From assembly GCF_020164595.1 (NCBI RefSeq), contig NZ_JAIQZE010000001.1, positions 186,001-250,000 on the forward strand: 64,000 nucleotides of DNA, in the 5' to 3' direction. Shown here in pieces: positions 9,091 through 19,341 of the stretch (position 1 is its first letter; every line of letters begins with the position of its first letter). This stretch comes from Psychroflexus longus. Its GTDB lineage: Bacteria > Bacteroidota > Bacteroidia > Flavobacteriales > Flavobacteriaceae. The notes beneath the pieces are model-generated. The model did not search any database, was not told the origin of the DNA, and worked only from the letters and a program-made list of their open reading frames with translations. The position numbers were made by a program, and so were the translations under genes.

Positions 9091-10431
9091 TTATGCTACT
9101 GCTTTTCTATTTTTTCCAGATTTCATTAATCCATCATAATGTCTATTCAATAAGAAAGAATTTACTTGTTGGATAGTATCTATCGCCACACCTACCATGA
9201 TTAAAAGTGAGGTACCTCCAAAAAATAAGGCCCATCCTTGTTGAACATTTAAAAGTGAAACTACAATTGCTGGAAAAACAGCAATGATTGCTAAGAATAC
9301 TGAACCTGGCAATGTGATTTGTGACATAATTCTATCCAAATACTCAGAGGTTTCGGATCCAGGTCTTATACCGGGAACAAAACCACCACTTCTTTTTAAG
9401 TCTTCTGCCATTTTATTGGTTGGAACCGTTATCGCTGTATAAAAATAAGTAAAAACTATTATCAATACACCAAAAACTAGATTGTACCAAAAACCAAACA
9501 TATCTTGAAAAGCAGCTGTAATACCTTGTGCCATTTCAGTGTCGGACAATCCGGCAACAGCGGCAGGTATAAACATAATAGCCTGAGCAAAAATAATTGG
9601 CATAACACCAGAAGCATTTAATCTCAAAGGAATAAACTGTCTAGCACCCCCAACTGAAGCTTTCTCATACTTTCCTGAAGCATTTTTTCTAGCATACTGT
9701 ACAGGTATTTGCCTAACAGCTCTAACTAACATAACAGATGCTAAGATGATAACGAACCAGATTACTAATTCAATAAGAATTAAAATTAATCCACCATTAG
9801 ATTCAGTCACTCTGGAAATAAATTCTTGAATAAAAGCCTGTGGTAATGTTGCTATAATACCTACCATTATCAACAAGGAAATCCCGTTACCGATTCCTTT
9901 ATCAGTAATCTTCTCACCTAACCACATTGCAAAAATACACCCGGTGGTAAGAATGATAACAGATGAAGCAACAAACGTAAAAGTACTGTCCATTAAAAAT
10001 GCCGACGATGGCAAAATATTATACAAATTAATGATATAACCAGGACCTTGTACTAAAGTAATAGCAATAGTTAACCATCTAGTAATTTGAGTAATCTTTT
10101 TCCTTCCACTATCACCTTCTTTTTGAAGCTTTTGAAGATAAGGAATTGCTATTGTCATCAATTGCACGACAATTGAAGCAGATATATAAGGCATAATTCC
10201 TAATGCAAACACTGAAGCATTAGAAAATGCACCACCTGTAAAAGCGTTCAATAAACCAAGAATTCCACCATCAGTTTGAGATGACAAGCTAGCTAGCTGA
10301 GCTGCATCGATACCAGGCAAAACGATTTGAGCACCAAATCGATAAACCAGTAATAAACCTAAGGTGAGAAGAATTCTGTTTTTTAATTCTTCTATTTTCC
10401 AAATATTCTTTAATGTTTCAAAAAACTTCAT
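9091..10431 (-). CDS. secY: Preprotein translocase subunit SecY
   Basis: The 446-residue protein is the channel of the Sec translocase in the inner membrane. About ten hydrophobic segments are visible. Family markers include the plug/TM2 region with [15 protein letters not shown], and [19 protein letters not shown] in the cytoplasmic loop that contacts SecA and the ribosome. It lies between rplO (11 bp) and infA (2 bp), the conserved position within the spc operon. Confidence 0.98.
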   Translation of the reverse strand: MKFFETLKNIWKIEELKNRILLTLGLLLVYRFGAQIVLPGIDAAQLASLSSQTDGGILGLLNAFTGGAFSNASVFALGIMPYISASIVVQLMTIAIPYLQKLQKEGDSGRKKITQITRWLTIAITLVQGPGYIINLYNILPSSAFLMDSTFTFVASSVIILTTGCIFAMWLGEKITDKGIGNGISLLIMVGIIATLPQAFIQEFISRVTESNGGLILILIELVIWFVIILASVMLVRAVRQIPVQYARKNASGKYEKASVGGARQFIPLRLNASGVMPIIFAQAIMFIPAAVAGLSDTEMAQGITAAFQDMFGFWYNLVFGVLIIVFTYFYTAITVPTNKMAEDLKRSGGFVPGIRPGSETSEYLDRIMSQITLPGSVFLAIIAVFPAIVVSLLNVQQGWALFFGGTSLLIMVGVAIDTIQQVNSFLLNRHYDGLMKSGKNRKAVA

Positions 10432-10442
10432 AAGGTGATTAG

Positions 10443-10895
10443 TTAAATAGTGATAGCTTCTCCACCAGCTGCTTCAATTGCAGATTTAGCTGAAGCAGAA
10501 AATTTGTGTGCAGAAACTTTCAATTTTGCTTTCAATTCACCTCTACCTAAAACTTTAAGAGGTAAGTTTTTATTGACTTGATCCATCGCATGTAAAGTAC
10601 CAAAATCAACAGAATCAGAAATTAATTTATGGTCTACTAATTCTTGTAAACGATCTAAATTGATAGTCTGATATTCAACTCTGTTAGGATTGGTAAATCC
10701 AAATTTAGGAACACGTCTTTGCAAAGGCATTTGACCACCTTCAAATCCTATTTTTCTGGAATAACCAGAACGGGACTTGGCACCTTTATGTCCTCTACCA
10801 GCAGTTCCACCATTACCAGTCGCCTCACCTCTACCGAGTCTTTTGGATGTGGTTTTAACGGAACCTTTGGCAGGTTTTAAATTGTGTAATTCCAT
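10443..10895 (-). CDS. rplO: 50S ribosomal protein L15
   Basis: 150 residues. The Gly/Lys/Arg-rich N-terminal extension includes KRLGRGEATGNGGTAGRGHK and FEGGQMPLQRRVPKFGF, typical of L15, and a globular C-terminal domain follows. L15 is a late 50S assembly protein that threads into 23S rRNA. It follows rpmD after 4 bp. Confidence 0.97.
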   Translation of the reverse strand: MELHNLKPAKGSVKTTSKRLGRGEATGNGGTAGRGHKGAKSRSGYSRKIGFEGGQMPLQRRVPKFGFTNPNRVEYQTINLDRLQELVDHKLISDSVDFGTLHAMDQVNKNLPLKVLGRGELKAKLKVSAHKFSASAKSAIEAAGGEAITI

Positions 10896-10899
10896 AGTA

Positions 10900-11082
10900 T
10901 TAATTTATTTCTTGTACAGAAACTAAATGTTTCACTTTATTAATCATACCCATCAATGAATCTGAAACTTCAAACTCATTAGACTGGCCGATTTTTCTCA
11001 AACCCATCGCTTCTAAAGTAAGCTTTTGGTTTTTTGGACGCTTTATAGCGCTCTTGGTTTTAGTAACTTTAATTTTAGCCAT
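10900..11082 (-). CDS. rpmD: 50S ribosomal protein L30
   Basis: 60 residues starting MAKIKVTKTKSAIKRP, the usual L30 opening. The open frame extends upstream to 11151, but that extension overlaps rpsE and matches nothing in L30. The ATG at 11082 gives the normal family length and leaves 10 bp after the rpsE stop. L30 is a small peripheral 50S protein. Confidence 0.95.
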   Translation of the reverse strand: MAKIKVTKTKSAIKRPKNQKLTLEAMGLRKIGQSNEFEVSDSLMGMINKVKHLVSVQEIN

Positions 11083-11092
11083 AATAAGGGTC

Positions 11093-11617
11093 TTAACCAT
11101 TAAATAATTTCTCGAGGGTAATTCCTCTTTGCTTAGCAATTTGCTCTGCACCTCTTAATTTTAAAAGGGCATCGAAAGTTGCTTTAACCATGTTGTGTGG
11201 GTTAGATGAACCTTGATTTTTAGAAAGTACATCATGCACACCAACAGATTCCAATACCATACGAGTTGGTCCACCAGCAATAACACCAGTACCTTCAGAT
11301 GCAGGCAACAAGAAAACTCTCGCTCCACCATACTTACCTAACTGCTCATGTGGCAATGTAGATTTATGTAATGGAATTCTAACTAAGTTTTTCTTAGCAT
11401 CTTCAACAGCTTTAGAAATAGCATCAGCAACCTCTTTGGATTTACCTAAACCATGTCCTACTACACCGTTTTCATCACCTACAACAACAATAGCAGAAAA
11501 ACCAAATGCTCTACCACCTTTTGTAACTTTCGTAACACGTTGAACTCCAACTAGACGATCTTTAAGATCGAGTCCACCTGGTTTTACTGTTTCAACATTT
11601 TTATAATCTTGATACAT
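11093..11617 (-). CDS. rpsE: 30S ribosomal protein S5
   Basis: 174 residues. The N-terminal double-stranded-RNA-binding-like domain contains [20 protein letters not shown], the loop connected with translational fidelity. The C-terminal domain includes [20 protein letters not shown]. It is 3 bp downstream of rplR. No alteration of the usual spectinomycin-loop residues is obvious. Confidence 0.97.
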   Translation of the reverse strand: MYQDYKNVETVKPGGLDLKDRLVGVQRVTKVTKGGRAFGFSAIVVVGDENGVVGHGLGKSKEVADAISKAVEDAKKNLVRIPLHKSTLPHEQLGKYGGARVFLLPASEGTGVIAGGPTRMVLESVGVHDVLSKNQGSSNPHNMVKATFDALLKLRGAEQIAKQRGITLEKLFNG

Positions 11618-11620
11618 ATA

Positions 11621-11977
11621 TTAAAATTTTAAGCCTCCTTTACGAGCACCTTCGGCTAATGATTTTACTCTACCGTGATATAAATAACCACTTCTATCAA
11701 AAGAGATTGAGTCAATTTTTTTATCTAATGCTTTTTTAGCAATAGTTTCACCAACAATAATTGAAGCCTCAGACTTCGTTTTATTAGTGACATCAATATC
11801 TTTATCTCTTGAGGATGCTGAAGCTAGAGTAACTCCATTAACATCATCAATCAATTGCGCATAGATTTCATTATTACTTCTAAACACGGAAAGCCTTGGC
11901 TTAACCGGTGTACCAGTAATTGTTTTTCTTACACGCTTGCGTATCTTAAGTCTTCTTTTTTCTTTAGAAAATCCCAT
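11621..11977 (-). CDS. rplR: 50S ribosomal protein L18
   Basis: 118 residues with the Arg/Lys-rich start [16 protein letters not shown] and the ending [21 protein letters not shown], both diagnostic for L18. The protein binds 5S rRNA and brings it to the central protuberance with L5. It is separated from rplF by 2 bp. Confidence 0.97.
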   Translation of the reverse strand: MGFSKEKRRLKIRKRVRKTITGTPVKPRLSVFRSNNEIYAQLIDDVNGVTLASASSRDKDIDVTNKTKSEASIIVGETIAKKALDKKIDSISFDRSGYLYHGRVKSLAEGARKGGLKF

Positions 11978-11979
11978 AA

Positions 11980-12522
11980 TTAAGCTGATTTACCTGCTTT
12001 TCTTCTTATATATTCACCTACGTATCTGATACCTTTTCCTTTGTAAGGCTCAGGTCGTCTAAATGAACGAATTTTAGCAGCTACTTGTGAAACAAGTTGT
12101 TTGTCAAATGACGATAATTTAATGATTGGATTCTTACCTTTTTCTGAGATTGTTTCCAATTTTACTTCGGGTGCCAAATCTATAACAATGTTGTGAGAAA
12201 AACCAACAGCGATATCTAATTTTTGACCTTGATTTGATGCTCTATAACCAACACCTACAAGTTCCAATTCTTTAGTAAAGCCTTCAGTAACTCCTTCGAT
12301 CATATTGTAAACAAGAGATCTGTACAAACCATGCTTGGCTTTGTGCGTTTTCTTATCAGAAGGTCTCTCAAAAAGAATTTCATTGTCCTCTATTTTGATT
12401 GTAATCTCACTGAAAGTTTGTGTTAACTCCCCAAGCTTACCCTTCACTGTAATAGTATCATCTTTTAAATCAACTGTGACGCCTTCTGGAATACTAACTG
12501 GACTATAACCTATTCTTGACAT
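11980..12522 (-). CDS. rplF: 50S ribosomal protein L6
   Basis: 180 residues built from two repeats, starting [15 protein letters not shown], with [22 protein letters not shown] at the C-terminus, the universal L6 signature. L6 lies next to the sarcin-ricin loop and the factor-binding site. It is 18 bp after rpsH. Confidence 0.98.
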   Translation of the reverse strand: MSRIGYSPVSIPEGVTVDLKDDTITVKGKLGELTQTFSEITIKIEDNEILFERPSDKKTHKAKHGLYRSLVYNMIEGVTEGFTKELELVGVGYRASNQGQKLDIAVGFSHNIVIDLAPEVKLETISEKGKNPIIKLSSFDKQLVSQVAAKIRSFRRPEPYKGKGIRYVGEYIRRKAGKSA

Positions 12523-12540
12523 AATTTTTGTCTTTTTATA

Positions 12541-12939
12541 TTAGTATACGTAACAAAGGATTTCACCTCCAACGTGTTCTCTCTGTGCTTGCTTTCCTGT
12601 CATTACCCCTTTTGAAGTAGATACGATTGAAATACCAAGTCCGTTAAGAACTCTAGGAATTTCATCGGAACCGGAATACTTTCTTAAACCTGGCTTACTT
12701 ACTCTCTGTAATTTTTTAATTACAGGATCGTTTGTAAACTTGTCATATTTTAAAGCTATCTTGATAATACCTTGAGTATCATCATCGATAAACTTATAGC
12801 TTAAGATATAGCCTTGATCGAACAATATTTTTGTGATCTCCTTTTTTAGGTTAGAAGCCGGTATTTCGACAACTCTATGAGAAGCCAAAACTGCGTTTCT
12901 AACTCTAGTTAAATAATCTGCAACTGGATCAATATTCAT
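12541..12939 (-). CDS. rpsH: 30S ribosomal protein S8
   Basis: 132 residues starting MNIDPVADYLTRVRNA and ending in the GISIVSTSKGVMTGKQAQ-type signature with HVGGEILCYVY. S8 binds the central domain of 16S rRNA, and in E. coli it is also the repressor of the spc operon. Whether the same feedback exists here cannot be read from the sequence. Confidence 0.98.
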   Translation of the reverse strand: MNIDPVADYLTRVRNAVLASHRVVEIPASNLKKEITKILFDQGYILSYKFIDDDTQGIIKIALKYDKFTNDPVIKKLQRVSKPGLRKYSGSDEIPRVLNGLGISIVSTSKGVMTGKQAQREHVGGEILCYVY

Positions 12940-12960
12940 TTTATTGCATTTTTAAATTAA

Positions 12961-13230
12961 TTACCAACTTGCTTTTTTAACCCCTGGGATGAGACCTTGA
13001 TTAGCCATTTCTCTAAACATTACTCTAGAGAGACCAAATTGTCTCATGTATCCTTTTGGTCTACCTGTAAGCTTACATCGGTTATGCATTCTCACAGGAG
13101 AAGCATTCTTAGGTAGTTTTTGTAAAGCTTCAAAATCTCCAGCTTCTTTCAAAGCTTTTCTTTTTTCAGCATATTTTTCAACCGTTTTCTGGCGTTTCAC
13201 CTCACGGGCTTTCATTGATTCCTTTGCCAT
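12961..13230 (-). CDS. rpsN: 30S ribosomal protein S14 (long, zinc-free type)
   Basis: 89 residues starting [20 protein letters not shown] and ending GVKKASW. This is the long form: it contains one Cys ([20 protein letters not shown]) and no CxxC pair, so it does not bind zinc. S14 lies in the 30S head near the A site. It follows rplE after 2 bp. Confidence 0.97.
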   Translation of the reverse strand: MAKESMKAREVKRQKTVEKYAEKRKALKEAGDFEALQKLPKNASPVRMHNRCKLTGRPKGYMRQFGLSRVMFREMANQGLIPGVKKASW

Positions 13231-13232
13231 AA

Positions 13233-13784
13233 TTATTTCTTTTTAAATGGTAATCCCAATTCAGTCAACAAAGATTTTGCTTCTTGATCAGTTTCAGCTG
13301 AAGTCACAAAACTTATATCCATTCCTGAGATTCTATTTACTTTATCAATGTTAATTTCAGGAAAAATAATCTGCTCAGTAATACCAAGGTTGTAGTTTCC
13401 TCTACCATCGAATCCATCTGGATTGATACCGTTGAAATCCCTTACTCGAGGTAATGCTGAAGTTATTAGTCTATCCAAAAATTCATACATTCTATAACCA
13501 CGAAGAGTCACTTTAACACCAATTGGCATTCCCTTTCTTAATTTGAAAGAAGCAACATCCTTCTTTGATATAGTCTGAACAGCTTTCTGGCCAGTTATTG
13601 TAGAAAATTCTTCAATAGAGTGATCTATTAATTTTTTATCTGCAATTGCTGCACCAACACCCCTACTCAATACTATTTTCTTGAGTCTTGGAACTTCCAT
13701 AGTATTGGAATAACTAAACTCTTCACGAAGAGCTGGAAGTATTTTACTGTTATATTCTTCTTTTAATCTTGGTACGTAACTCAT
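13233..13784 (-). CDS. rplE: 50S ribosomal protein L5
   Basis: 183 residues with the conserved block [17 protein letters not shown] and [16 protein letters not shown]5 binds 5S rRNA and contacts P-site tRNA and S13. It lies 2 bp after rplX in the standard spc order. Confidence 0.98.
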   Translation of the reverse strand: MSYVPRLKEEYNSKILPALREEFSYSNTMEVPRLKKIVLSRGVGAAIADKKLIDHSIEEFSTITGQKAVQTISKKDVASFKLRKGMPIGVKVTLRGYRMYEFLDRLITSALPRVRDFNGINPDGFDGRGNYNLGITEQIIFPEINIDKVNRISGMDISFVTSAETDQEAKSLLTELGLPFKKK

Positions 13785-13786
13785 AA

Positions 13787-14098
13787 TTAAATCACTTCAT
13801 TTGTTTTCTTAGCAACTCTTACTTTTTTGCCATCTTCTATTTTAGTTCCAAGTCTTGTAGTTTTACCATCTTTAGTGATAAGGGACAAGTTTGAAACATG
13901 AATAGGAGCTTCTTTTTTAGTAATTCCACCTTGTGGATTTGTTGCAGAGGGCTTTTGGTGTTTAGAAATCATATTGACTTCTTCGACTATTGCCTTATCT
14001 TTTTTTACAAGTATATCTAATACTTTGCCTTCTTTTCCTTTATGATCACCAGCAATTACTCTTACTTGATCACCTTTTTTAATTCTACTTCTTTTCAT
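13787..14098 (-). CDS. rplX: 50S ribosomal protein L24
   Basis: 103 residues, with a KOW motif in [20 protein letters not shown] and [18 protein letters not shown] behind it. L24 initiates 50S assembly. The open frame extends to 14137, but that part overlaps rplN and is unlike L24. Two adjacent ATGs (14101 and 14098) both fit; the second gives the usual flavobacterial MK-start and was chosen, but the first is equally possible. Confidence 0.93.
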   Translation of the reverse strand: MKRSRIKKGDQVRVIAGDHKGKEGKVLDILVKKDKAIVEEVNMISKHQKPSATNPQGGITKKEAPIHVSNLSLITKDGKTTRLGTKIEDGKKVRVAKKTNEVI

Positions 14099-14108
14099 CA
14101 TGATAGAT

Positions 14109-14477
14109 TTAAAGCACCTCAGGTGCAAGTGAAACAATTTTCATAAACTGATTTTCACGAAGTTCTTTGGCAACTGGTCCAAATACACGTGTACCTCTCA
14201 TTTCTCCAGTAGGATTTAATAAAACACAGGCGTTGTCATCGAAGCGAATGTAAGAGCCATCAGGACGTCTTACTTCTTTACTTGTTCTTACAACTACGGC
14301 TGTAGATACAGCACCTTTCTTTATATTACCGTTTGGAGTAGCTTCTTTAACGCTGACTACAACTTTATCGCCAACCGAAGCATATCGTCTATTCGTACCA
14401 CCTAGGACACGGATAACTAAAACTGATTTAGCACCAGTATTGTCTGCTACTCTTAATCTTGATTCTTGTTGTACCAT
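14109..14477 (-). CDS. rplN: 50S ribosomal protein L14
   Basis: 122 residues starting [19 protein letters not shown], with the signature [17 protein letters not shown]14 forms intersubunit bridge B8 and is the contact site for silencing factor RsfS. It is 2 bp after rpsQ. Confidence 0.98.
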   Translation of the reverse strand: MVQQESRLRVADNTGAKSVLVIRVLGGTNRRYASVGDKVVVSVKEATPNGNIKKGAVSTAVVVRTSKEVRRPDGSYIRFDDNACVLLNPTGEMRGTRVFGPVAKELRENQFMKIVSLAPEVL

Positions 14478-14479
14478 AG

Positions 14480-14737
14480 TTATTTAGCTCTTTCAATTAT
14501 ATCAACCAATCTCCAGCGCTTTGTTTTGCTGAGAGGTCTAGTCTCCATAATTCTTACTGTATCACCGTCATTGCAGTCATTCTTTTCATCATGCGCAACG
14601 TACTTTTTCGTTTTCAAAACGAACTTACCATACATTGGATGCTTTATTTTCTTGACTTCAGAAACGACAATGGATTTATCCATTTTGTTGCTAGTCACAA
14701 CACCGATACGTTCTTTTCTTAAATTTCTTTTTTCCAT
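14480..14737 (-). CDS. rpsQ: 30S ribosomal protein S17
   Basis: 85 residues starting [22 protein letters not shown], with [27 protein letters not shown], an OB fold typical of S17. It is an early 16S rRNA 5'-domain binder. The spacing to rpmC is 11 bp. Confidence 0.97.
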   Translation of the reverse strand: MEKRNLRKERIGVVTSNKMDKSIVVSEVKKIKHPMYGKFVLKTKKYVAHDEKNDCNDGDTVRIMETRPLSKTKRWRLVDIIERAK

Positions 14738-14748
14738 TGTAAGTAGAA

Positions 14749-14940
14749 TTAATCTAATTCTCTTTTATTGATTTCGGTAGCGATTCTCGCAACTGTTCTT
14801 CTGACTTTTTGAATTTCAGAAGGATTTTCTAAAGGAGAAAGTACATGAGTCATTTTCAATTCAGACAACTTAGTCTGCTGGTTTGTCAATTCTTCGTGCA
14901 ATTCTTCTACCGAAAGCTCTTTTACTTCAGATTGTCTCAT
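14749..14940 (-). CDS. rpmC: 50S ribosomal protein L29
   Basis: 63 residues, all helical in character, starting [18 protein letters not shown] and ending with [16 protein letters not shown], the L29 signature. L29 lies at the polypeptide exit and contributes with L23 to the docking site of targeting factors. It is 6 bp after rplP. Confidence 0.97.
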   Translation of the reverse strand: MRQSEVKELSVEELHEELTNQQTKLSELKMTHVLSPLENPSEIQKVRRTVARIATEINKRELD

Positions 14941-14946
14941 CTTTAT

Positions 14947-15366
14947 TTATTCTTGATAATCTCTAGCGACTATAAATTTTGTTTTAACAGGTAATTTTTG
15001 GGCGGCTAATCTCAAAGCTTCTTTTGCAACAGCTTGAGGTACACCACCAATTTCAAATAAAATACGACCTGGCTGTACTACAGCTGCCCAATATTCTACT
15101 GAACCTTTACCTTTACCCATACGGACTTCAAGAGGCTTCTTGGTTATAGGCTTATCTGGAAATATTTTGATCCAAATAGAACCTTCCCTTTTCATGTAAC
15201 GCGTTGCTGCGATACGTGCAGCCTCAATTTGTCTTGCAGTAACAAAAGAAGAATCTAAAGATTTGATTCCAAAAGTTCCATTAGAAAGTCTGTGGCCTCT
15301 TTGCGAGACTCCTTTCATACGTCCCTTTTGCTGCTTACGAAATTTTGTTCTTTTTGGCTGTAACAT
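14947..15366 (-). CDS. rplP: 50S ribosomal protein L16
   Basis: 139 residues starting [19 protein letters not shown], with the loop [20 protein letters not shown] that reaches towards the peptidyl transferase centre and the A-site tRNA. It is a late assembly protein needed for 50S activity. The spacing to rpsC is 22 bp. Confidence 0.98.
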   Translation of the reverse strand: MLQPKRTKFRKQQKGRMKGVSQRGHRLSNGTFGIKSLDSSFVTARQIEAARIAATRYMKREGSIWIKIFPDKPITKKPLEVRMGKGKGSVEYWAAVVQPGRILFEIGGVPQAVAKEALRLAAQKLPVKTKFIVARDYQE

Positions 15367-15388
15367 CTCTTATCTTAATCTTTAATGA

Positions 15389-16099
15389 TTATTTTCTACG
15401 ACGTGCTTTAGGTCGTCTCGCTTTTCCTTTAGTCTCATTTTTAGCTAAGCCAACTAATGGAGATAGCTCACGCTTTCCATAAACTTCACCTTTCATGATC
15501 CATACTTTGATACCCAATCTACCATAAGTAGTGTGAGATTCAACCAAAGCATAATCAATGTCAGCTCTAAAAGTAGACAAAGGAATTCGTCCTTCTTTAT
15601 AAGTTTCAACTCGAGCCATTTCAGCTCCATTTAAACGTCCAGATACCTGAATCTTAATTCCCTCAGCATTCATTCTCATAGCTGCCGCGATAGCCATTTT
15701 GGTAGCTCTCCTATAAGAAATCCTGTTTTCAACTTGTCTAGCCACACTGGTAGCCACAAGATGCGCATCTAATTCGGGTCTTTTGATTTCAAAAATATTT
15801 ACCTGAACTTCCTTATCCGTAATTTTTTTAAGCTCTTCTTTCAACTTGTCTACCTCTTGGCCACCTTTCCCGATAATGATACCTGGTCTAGCAGTAGTGA
15901 TAGTAACGGTTACAAGCTTAAGAGTACGCTCAATAATTACGCGCGAAACACTAGCTTTAGTTAAACGTGCATGGATATACTTTCTAATCTTGTAGTCTTC
16001 TGCAAGATTATCACCGTAATCGTTGCCTCCGTACCAGTTGGATTCCCATCCTTTAATGATACCGAGTCTGTTACCGATTGGATTTGTTTTTTGTCCCAT
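15389..16099 (-). CDS. rpsC: 30S ribosomal protein S3
   Basis: 236 residues starting [20 protein letters not shown]. The KH domain (about 45-115) includes the [14 protein letters not shown] loop, and the C-terminal domain contains [21 protein letters not shown]3 forms part of the mRNA entry tunnel. A basic tail ([13 protein letters not shown]) ends the protein. Confidence 0.98.
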   Translation of the reverse strand: MGQKTNPIGNRLGIIKGWESNWYGGNDYGDNLAEDYKIRKYIHARLTKASVSRVIIERTLKLVTVTITTARPGIIIGKGGQEVDKLKEELKKITDKEVQVNIFEIKRPELDAHLVATSVARQVENRISYRRATKMAIAAAMRMNAEGIKIQVSGRLNGAEMARVETYKEGRIPLSTFRADIDYALVESHTTYGRLGIKVWIMKGEVYGKRELSPLVGLAKNETKGKARRPKARRRK

Positions 16100-16106
16100 A
16101 GTCTAT

Positions 16107-16514
16107 CTAGCTTTCAGTGTTATTTTTTTCTCCTAGTATAAGAGTGACATGATTGGAACGCTTACGTATTCTGTGAGCACGACCTTGTGGTGCTGGACGT
16201 AGACGTTTTAACATACTGCCACTATCAACTTTAATCTCTTTTATAAAAACTCCAGCTTGCTCAAGATCTGCATCTTCGTTCTTAGCCTGCCAGTTAGCAA
16301 TAGCAGAAAGAAGTAATTTCTCCAATCTACCTGAAGCCACCTTAGTGCTAAACTTTAATATTTGCAAAGCATAACCAACATCCTTACCTCTCACCAAATC
16401 AGCAACAAGTCTCATTTTACGTGGAGATGTTGGACAGTTATTCAATTTTGCAATAGCAAGTTGACTTTTCTGTTCCTTAAGCATTTCTGCTCTATTTCTT
16501 TTTCTTACTCCCAT
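16107..16514 (-). CDS. rplV: 50S ribosomal protein L22
   Basis: 135 residues with the conserved [21 protein letters not shown] region and the hairpin [19 protein letters not shown], which lines the nascent-chain tunnel (the macrolide-resistance region). No duplication or deletion in the hairpin is obvious. The spacing to rpsS is 7 bp. Confidence 0.97.
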   Translation of the reverse strand: MGVRKRNRAEMLKEQKSQLAIAKLNNCPTSPRKMRLVADLVRGKDVGYALQILKFSTKVASGRLEKLLLSAIANWQAKNEDADLEQAGVFIKEIKVDSGSMLKRLRPAPQGRAHRIRKRSNHVTLILGEKNNTES

Positions 16515-16521
16515 TGTTCAA

Positions 16522-16800
16522 TTATTTTTTTCCTTTATTCTTGGAACCTTGGTGACCTCTGAAAGTACGAGTTGGAGAAAATTCCCCAAGTTTATGACCT
16601 ACCATGTTTTCTGTTACAAAAACAGGTACGAATTGTCTTCCATTGTGCACACCAAAAGTCTGACCAACGAAATCAGGAGTAATGGTGGATGCTCTTGACC
16701 ATGTTTTAATCACAGATTTTTTACCTGAATCAAGGTTTTGAGCAACTTTTTTATCTAATTTATAATGGACAAAAGGTCCTTTCTTTAATGAACGTGCCAT
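16522..16800 (-). CDS. rpsS: 30S ribosomal protein S19
   Basis: 92 residues starting [19 protein letters not shown], with the signature [24 protein letters not shown]19 lies in the 30S head and forms a complex with S13. It is 3 bp after rplB. Confidence 0.98.
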   Translation of the reverse strand: MARSLKKGPFVHYKLDKKVAQNLDSGKKSVIKTWSRASTITPDFVGQTFGVHNGRQFVPVFVTENMVGHKLGEFSPTRTFRGHQGSKNKGKK

Positions 16801-16803
16801 ATC

Positions 16804-17631
16804 TTATTTCTTTTTACGCTCTATGATGTGCTTATTACTAGACTTCGTCTTAGAACGTGTTTTATAACCTTTAGCAGGTATACCGTTTCTTGATCTTGGA
16901 TGACCTCCTGAAGATTTACCTTCACCACCACCCATTGGGTGATCGACGGGATTCATTACTACAGGTCTTGTTCTAGGTCTTCTTCCTAACCATCTGCTTC
17001 GACCAGCTTTTCCTGATATTGTCAATTGGTGATCACTATTGGATACTGCACCAACTGTAGCTATACAGGAAGATAATACCATTCTAGTTTCTCCAGATGG
17101 AAGTTTGATTGTTACATACTTACCATCTTTTGCCATCAATTGAGCAAAAGTACCAGCACTACGAGCCATAACTGCTCCTTGTTCTGGTCTTAGTTCAACA
17201 CATGATATGATAGTACCAAATGGTATCTGGGATAATGGCATTGCATTACCAATTTCAGTTGGAACCTGTGAGCTGCCAGATATAATTTTTTGACCTACTT
17301 TAATTCCGCTAGGTGCAATAATATATCTTTTCTCACCATCTTCATAATGTAACAAAGCGATGAATGCTGTTCTGTTTGGATCATACTCTACAGTCATAAC
17401 TTCAGCTTGGATATCTTTTTTATCCCTTTTGAAGTCAATAATCCTGTAACGCTTCTTGTGACCACCACCAATGTAGCGCATGGTCATCTTTCCTGAATTA
17501 TTTCGTCCACCGGAACGTTTGCGAGAGGCAAGCAAAGATTTCTCTGGCTTGCTTGCAGTAATAGCATCAAAGCCATTAGCCACTTTAAATCGTTGTCCTG
17601 GTGTGTTTGGTTTTAGTTTTTTAACCGACAT
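16804..17631 (-). CDS. rplB: 50S ribosomal protein L2
   Basis: 275 residues with the OB and SH3-like domains of L2 and the C-terminal signature [15 protein letters not shown]. The His in this segment lies near the peptidyl transferase centre. L2 is required for subunit association. The gene is 9 bp downstream of rplW. Confidence 0.98.
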   Translation of the reverse strand: MSVKKLKPNTPGQRFKVANGFDAITASKPEKSLLASRKRSGGRNNSGKMTMRYIGGGHKKRYRIIDFKRDKKDIQAEVMTVEYDPNRTAFIALLHYEDGEKRYIIAPSGIKVGQKIISGSSQVPTEIGNAMPLSQIPFGTIISCVELRPEQGAVMARSAGTFAQLMAKDGKYVTIKLPSGETRMVLSSCIATVGAVSNSDHQLTISGKAGRSRWLGRRPRTRPVVMNPVDHPMGGGEGKSSGGHPRSRNGIPAKGYKTRSKTKSSNKHIIERKKK

Positions 17632-17640
17632 GTTTTAAGC

Positions 17641-17931
17641 TTATAGATTACTATACAAATCAATTGTTTCTCCTTCAGCTACTTTTATAATAGCTTTCTT
17701 GTACGCAGAAGTTTGACCTGTTACCATACCCGTTTTTGTATAACGAGATTTGATTTTAGGGATAACATTAAGTGTACGTACTTTTTCTACCGTAACGCCA
17801 TAAGCTGACTCAACTGCCTCCTTAATTTGGATTTTGTTGGCATTACGATCTACGACAAATGAAAATGCGTTTCTTAGTTCGCTTTCATTTGTTGCTTTCT
17901 CTGTAATAATTGGTTTTACCAAAATGCTCAT
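17641..17931 (-). CDS. rplW: 50S ribosomal protein L23
   Basis: 96 residues starting MSILVKPIITEKATNESE, with the L23 motif NKIQIKEAVESAYGVTVEKV. L23 sits at the tunnel exit and docks trigger factor and SRP. It lies 5 bp after rplD. Confidence 0.97.
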   Translation of the reverse strand: MSILVKPIITEKATNESELRNAFSFVVDRNANKIQIKEAVESAYGVTVEKVRTLNVIPKIKSRYTKTGMVTGQTSAYKKAIIKVAEGETIDLYSNL

Positions 17932-17936
17932 AGCTA

Positions 17937-18566
17937 CTATTTGTTGAGATTATTTTGTAATTCTTCTAATCTGCTTTCAGTAATTAATAAAACAGTGCTA
18001 TTTAAAATATTGTAAGTGTTTAATTCTGAGACATTTACAACTTTAGCAGATTTCAAATTACGGGACGACAAATATACGTTTTTATTCGACTCATCCAAGA
18101 CAAGTAGAGATTTTTTATCTCTAATGTTCAGATTATCAAGAACATTAAGAAACTCTTTTGTTTTGGGTGCTTCGAAACCAAAATCTTCGACAATCATCAA
18201 TTGATTGTTCTTTAATTTTTGTGACAAAACAGTTTTTCTAGCCAATCTCTTCAACTTCTTATTCAGCTTAAAGTGATAGTCTCTTGGTCTTGGACCAAAA
18301 ACTCTACCACCACCTTTGAAGATAGGAGATTTAATACTACCAGCACGAGCAGTACCCGTACCTTTTTGTTTCTTTATCTTTCTTGTACTACCAACAATCT
18401 CAGCTCTTTCTTTAGCTTTGTGAGTTCCTTGACGCTTATTAGCTAAATGCTGCTTAACATCAAGATATACTACGTGATCGTTAGGTTCCAATCCGAAAAC
18501 AGATTCTGAAAGTTCTACCTCTCTACCTGTTTCCTTTCCTTTTATATCTAAAACTGATACTTTCAT
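17937..18566 (-). CDS. rplD: 50S ribosomal protein L4
   Basis: 209 residues. The long loop [22 protein letters not shown] lines the tunnel, and the [15 protein letters not shown] segment follows. In E. coli L4 also represses the S10 operon through a leader RNA; here rplC is preceded by an unusual hairpin-rich gap (19181-19341) rather than a recognisable E. coli-type leader. The rplC stop codon and the rplD start overlap by one base. Confidence 0.97.
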   Translation of the reverse strand: MKVSVLDIKGKETGREVELSESVFGLEPNDHVVYLDVKQHLANKRQGTHKAKERAEIVGSTRKIKKQKGTGTARAGSIKSPIFKGGGRVFGPRPRDYHFKLNKKLKRLARKTVLSQKLKNNQLMIVEDFGFEAPKTKEFLNVLDNLNIRDKKSLLVLDESNKNVYLSSRNLKSAKVVNVSELNTYNILNSTVLLITESRLEELQNNLNK

Positions 18567-19180
18567 TACTTCTGAATAGTTACATAAGTGTTATTATGAC
18601 CAGGAATACATCCCTTGATCACGATCAAGTTCTTTTCCGGAACAACTTTCAACACTTTTAGATTTTGTACTTTTACTTTTACATTTCCCATTTGTCCACC
18701 CATTTTCATTCCTTTGAAAATACGAGCTGGATATGAGGCAGCACCAACAGAACCAGGAGCTCTTCCCATACTTTGCTGTCCGTGAGTTCTCTCAGAACCT
18801 GCAAAGCCATGACGTTTTACAACCCCTTGGAATCCTTTTCCTTTAGATGTAGCACTAACGTCTACAAATTCGTTTTCTTTAAATAAGTCTACAGTGATAT
18901 GATCACCTAACTTATACTCTTCTTTGAATCCTTGGAATTCCATGACTTTACGTTTGACAGAAGTACCAGCTTTCTTAAAGTGACCTAAGTCTGCTTTTGT
19001 GGCATTTTTGTCTGATTTGTCATCGAAACCAAGTTGAAGCGCTTCATACCCGTCAACCTCGTTGGTTCTGACTTGGGTAACTACACATGGACCAGCTTCT
19101 ATAACAGTACAAGGGATGTTTTTCCCGTTCTCGTCGAAGAGACTAGTCATGCCGATTTTTTTTCCTATTAACCCAGACAT
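18566..19180 (-). CDS. rplC: 50S ribosomal protein L3
   Basis: 204 residues starting [20 protein letters not shown]. The W-finger/central extension region around [20 protein letters not shown] reaches the peptidyl transferase centre. It is separated from rpsJ by 161 bp, by far the longest gap in the block between rpsL and rplQ. That gap contains a terminator-like hairpin and palindromic repeats. Confidence 0.97.
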   Translation of the reverse strand: MSGLIGKKIGMTSLFDENGKNIPCTVIEAGPCVVTQVRTNEVDGYEALQLGFDDKSDKNATKADLGHFKKAGTSVKRKVMEFQGFKEEYKLGDHITVDLFKENEFVDVSATSKGKGFQGVVKRHGFAGSERTHGQQSMGRAPGSVGAASYPARIFKGMKMGGQMGNVKVKVQNLKVLKVVPEKNLIVIKGCIPGHNNTYVTIQK

Positions 19181-19209
19181 AATTAATTTTTGATTATTAC
19201 TATTTATCT

Positions 19210-19246
19210 AAAAAAAATTCAGGACAAAAAACACTTCATCCTGAAT
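19210..19246 (-). terminator. Terminator-like hairpin between rpsJ and rplC
   Basis: On the minus strand an 8-bp perfect stem (ATTCAGGA, 19246-19239, with TCCTGAAT, 19224-19217) encloses a 14-nt loop and is followed by seven T's. It lies 95 bp after the rpsJ stop and only 29 bp before the rplC start. It could end the rpsL-rpsJ transcript or act as an attenuator for the rplC operon. The structure is seen; the function is inferred. Confidence 0.6.
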
Positions 19247-19274
19247 GTATTTTTCTTCCGTTTTTCCCTCGTCT

Positions 19275-19337
19275 AATGCTCGGGACATGTTAACTCCTAC
19301 TCGGTAGGAATTTTAAGATTCCCGCTTTCGCGGGAAT
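19275..19337. repeat. REP-like palindromic intergenic repeat in the rpsJ-rplC gap
   Basis: Two compact palindromes lie side by side: CCTACTCGGTAGG at 19298-19310 and ATTCCCGCTTTCGCGGGAAT at 19318-19337, an 8-bp GC-rich stem whose minus-strand loop is GAAA. From memory, the second is of the kind scattered between genes in flavobacterial genomes. No second full copy exists in this window, so its repeat status rests on general knowledge. Confidence 0.5.
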
Positions 19338-19341
19338 GTAC

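Noticed and set aside
11083-11151. A 23-residue N-terminal extension of L30 overlapping rpsE
   Set aside because: It is not part of the L30 family, and the ATG at 11082 gives the normal length.
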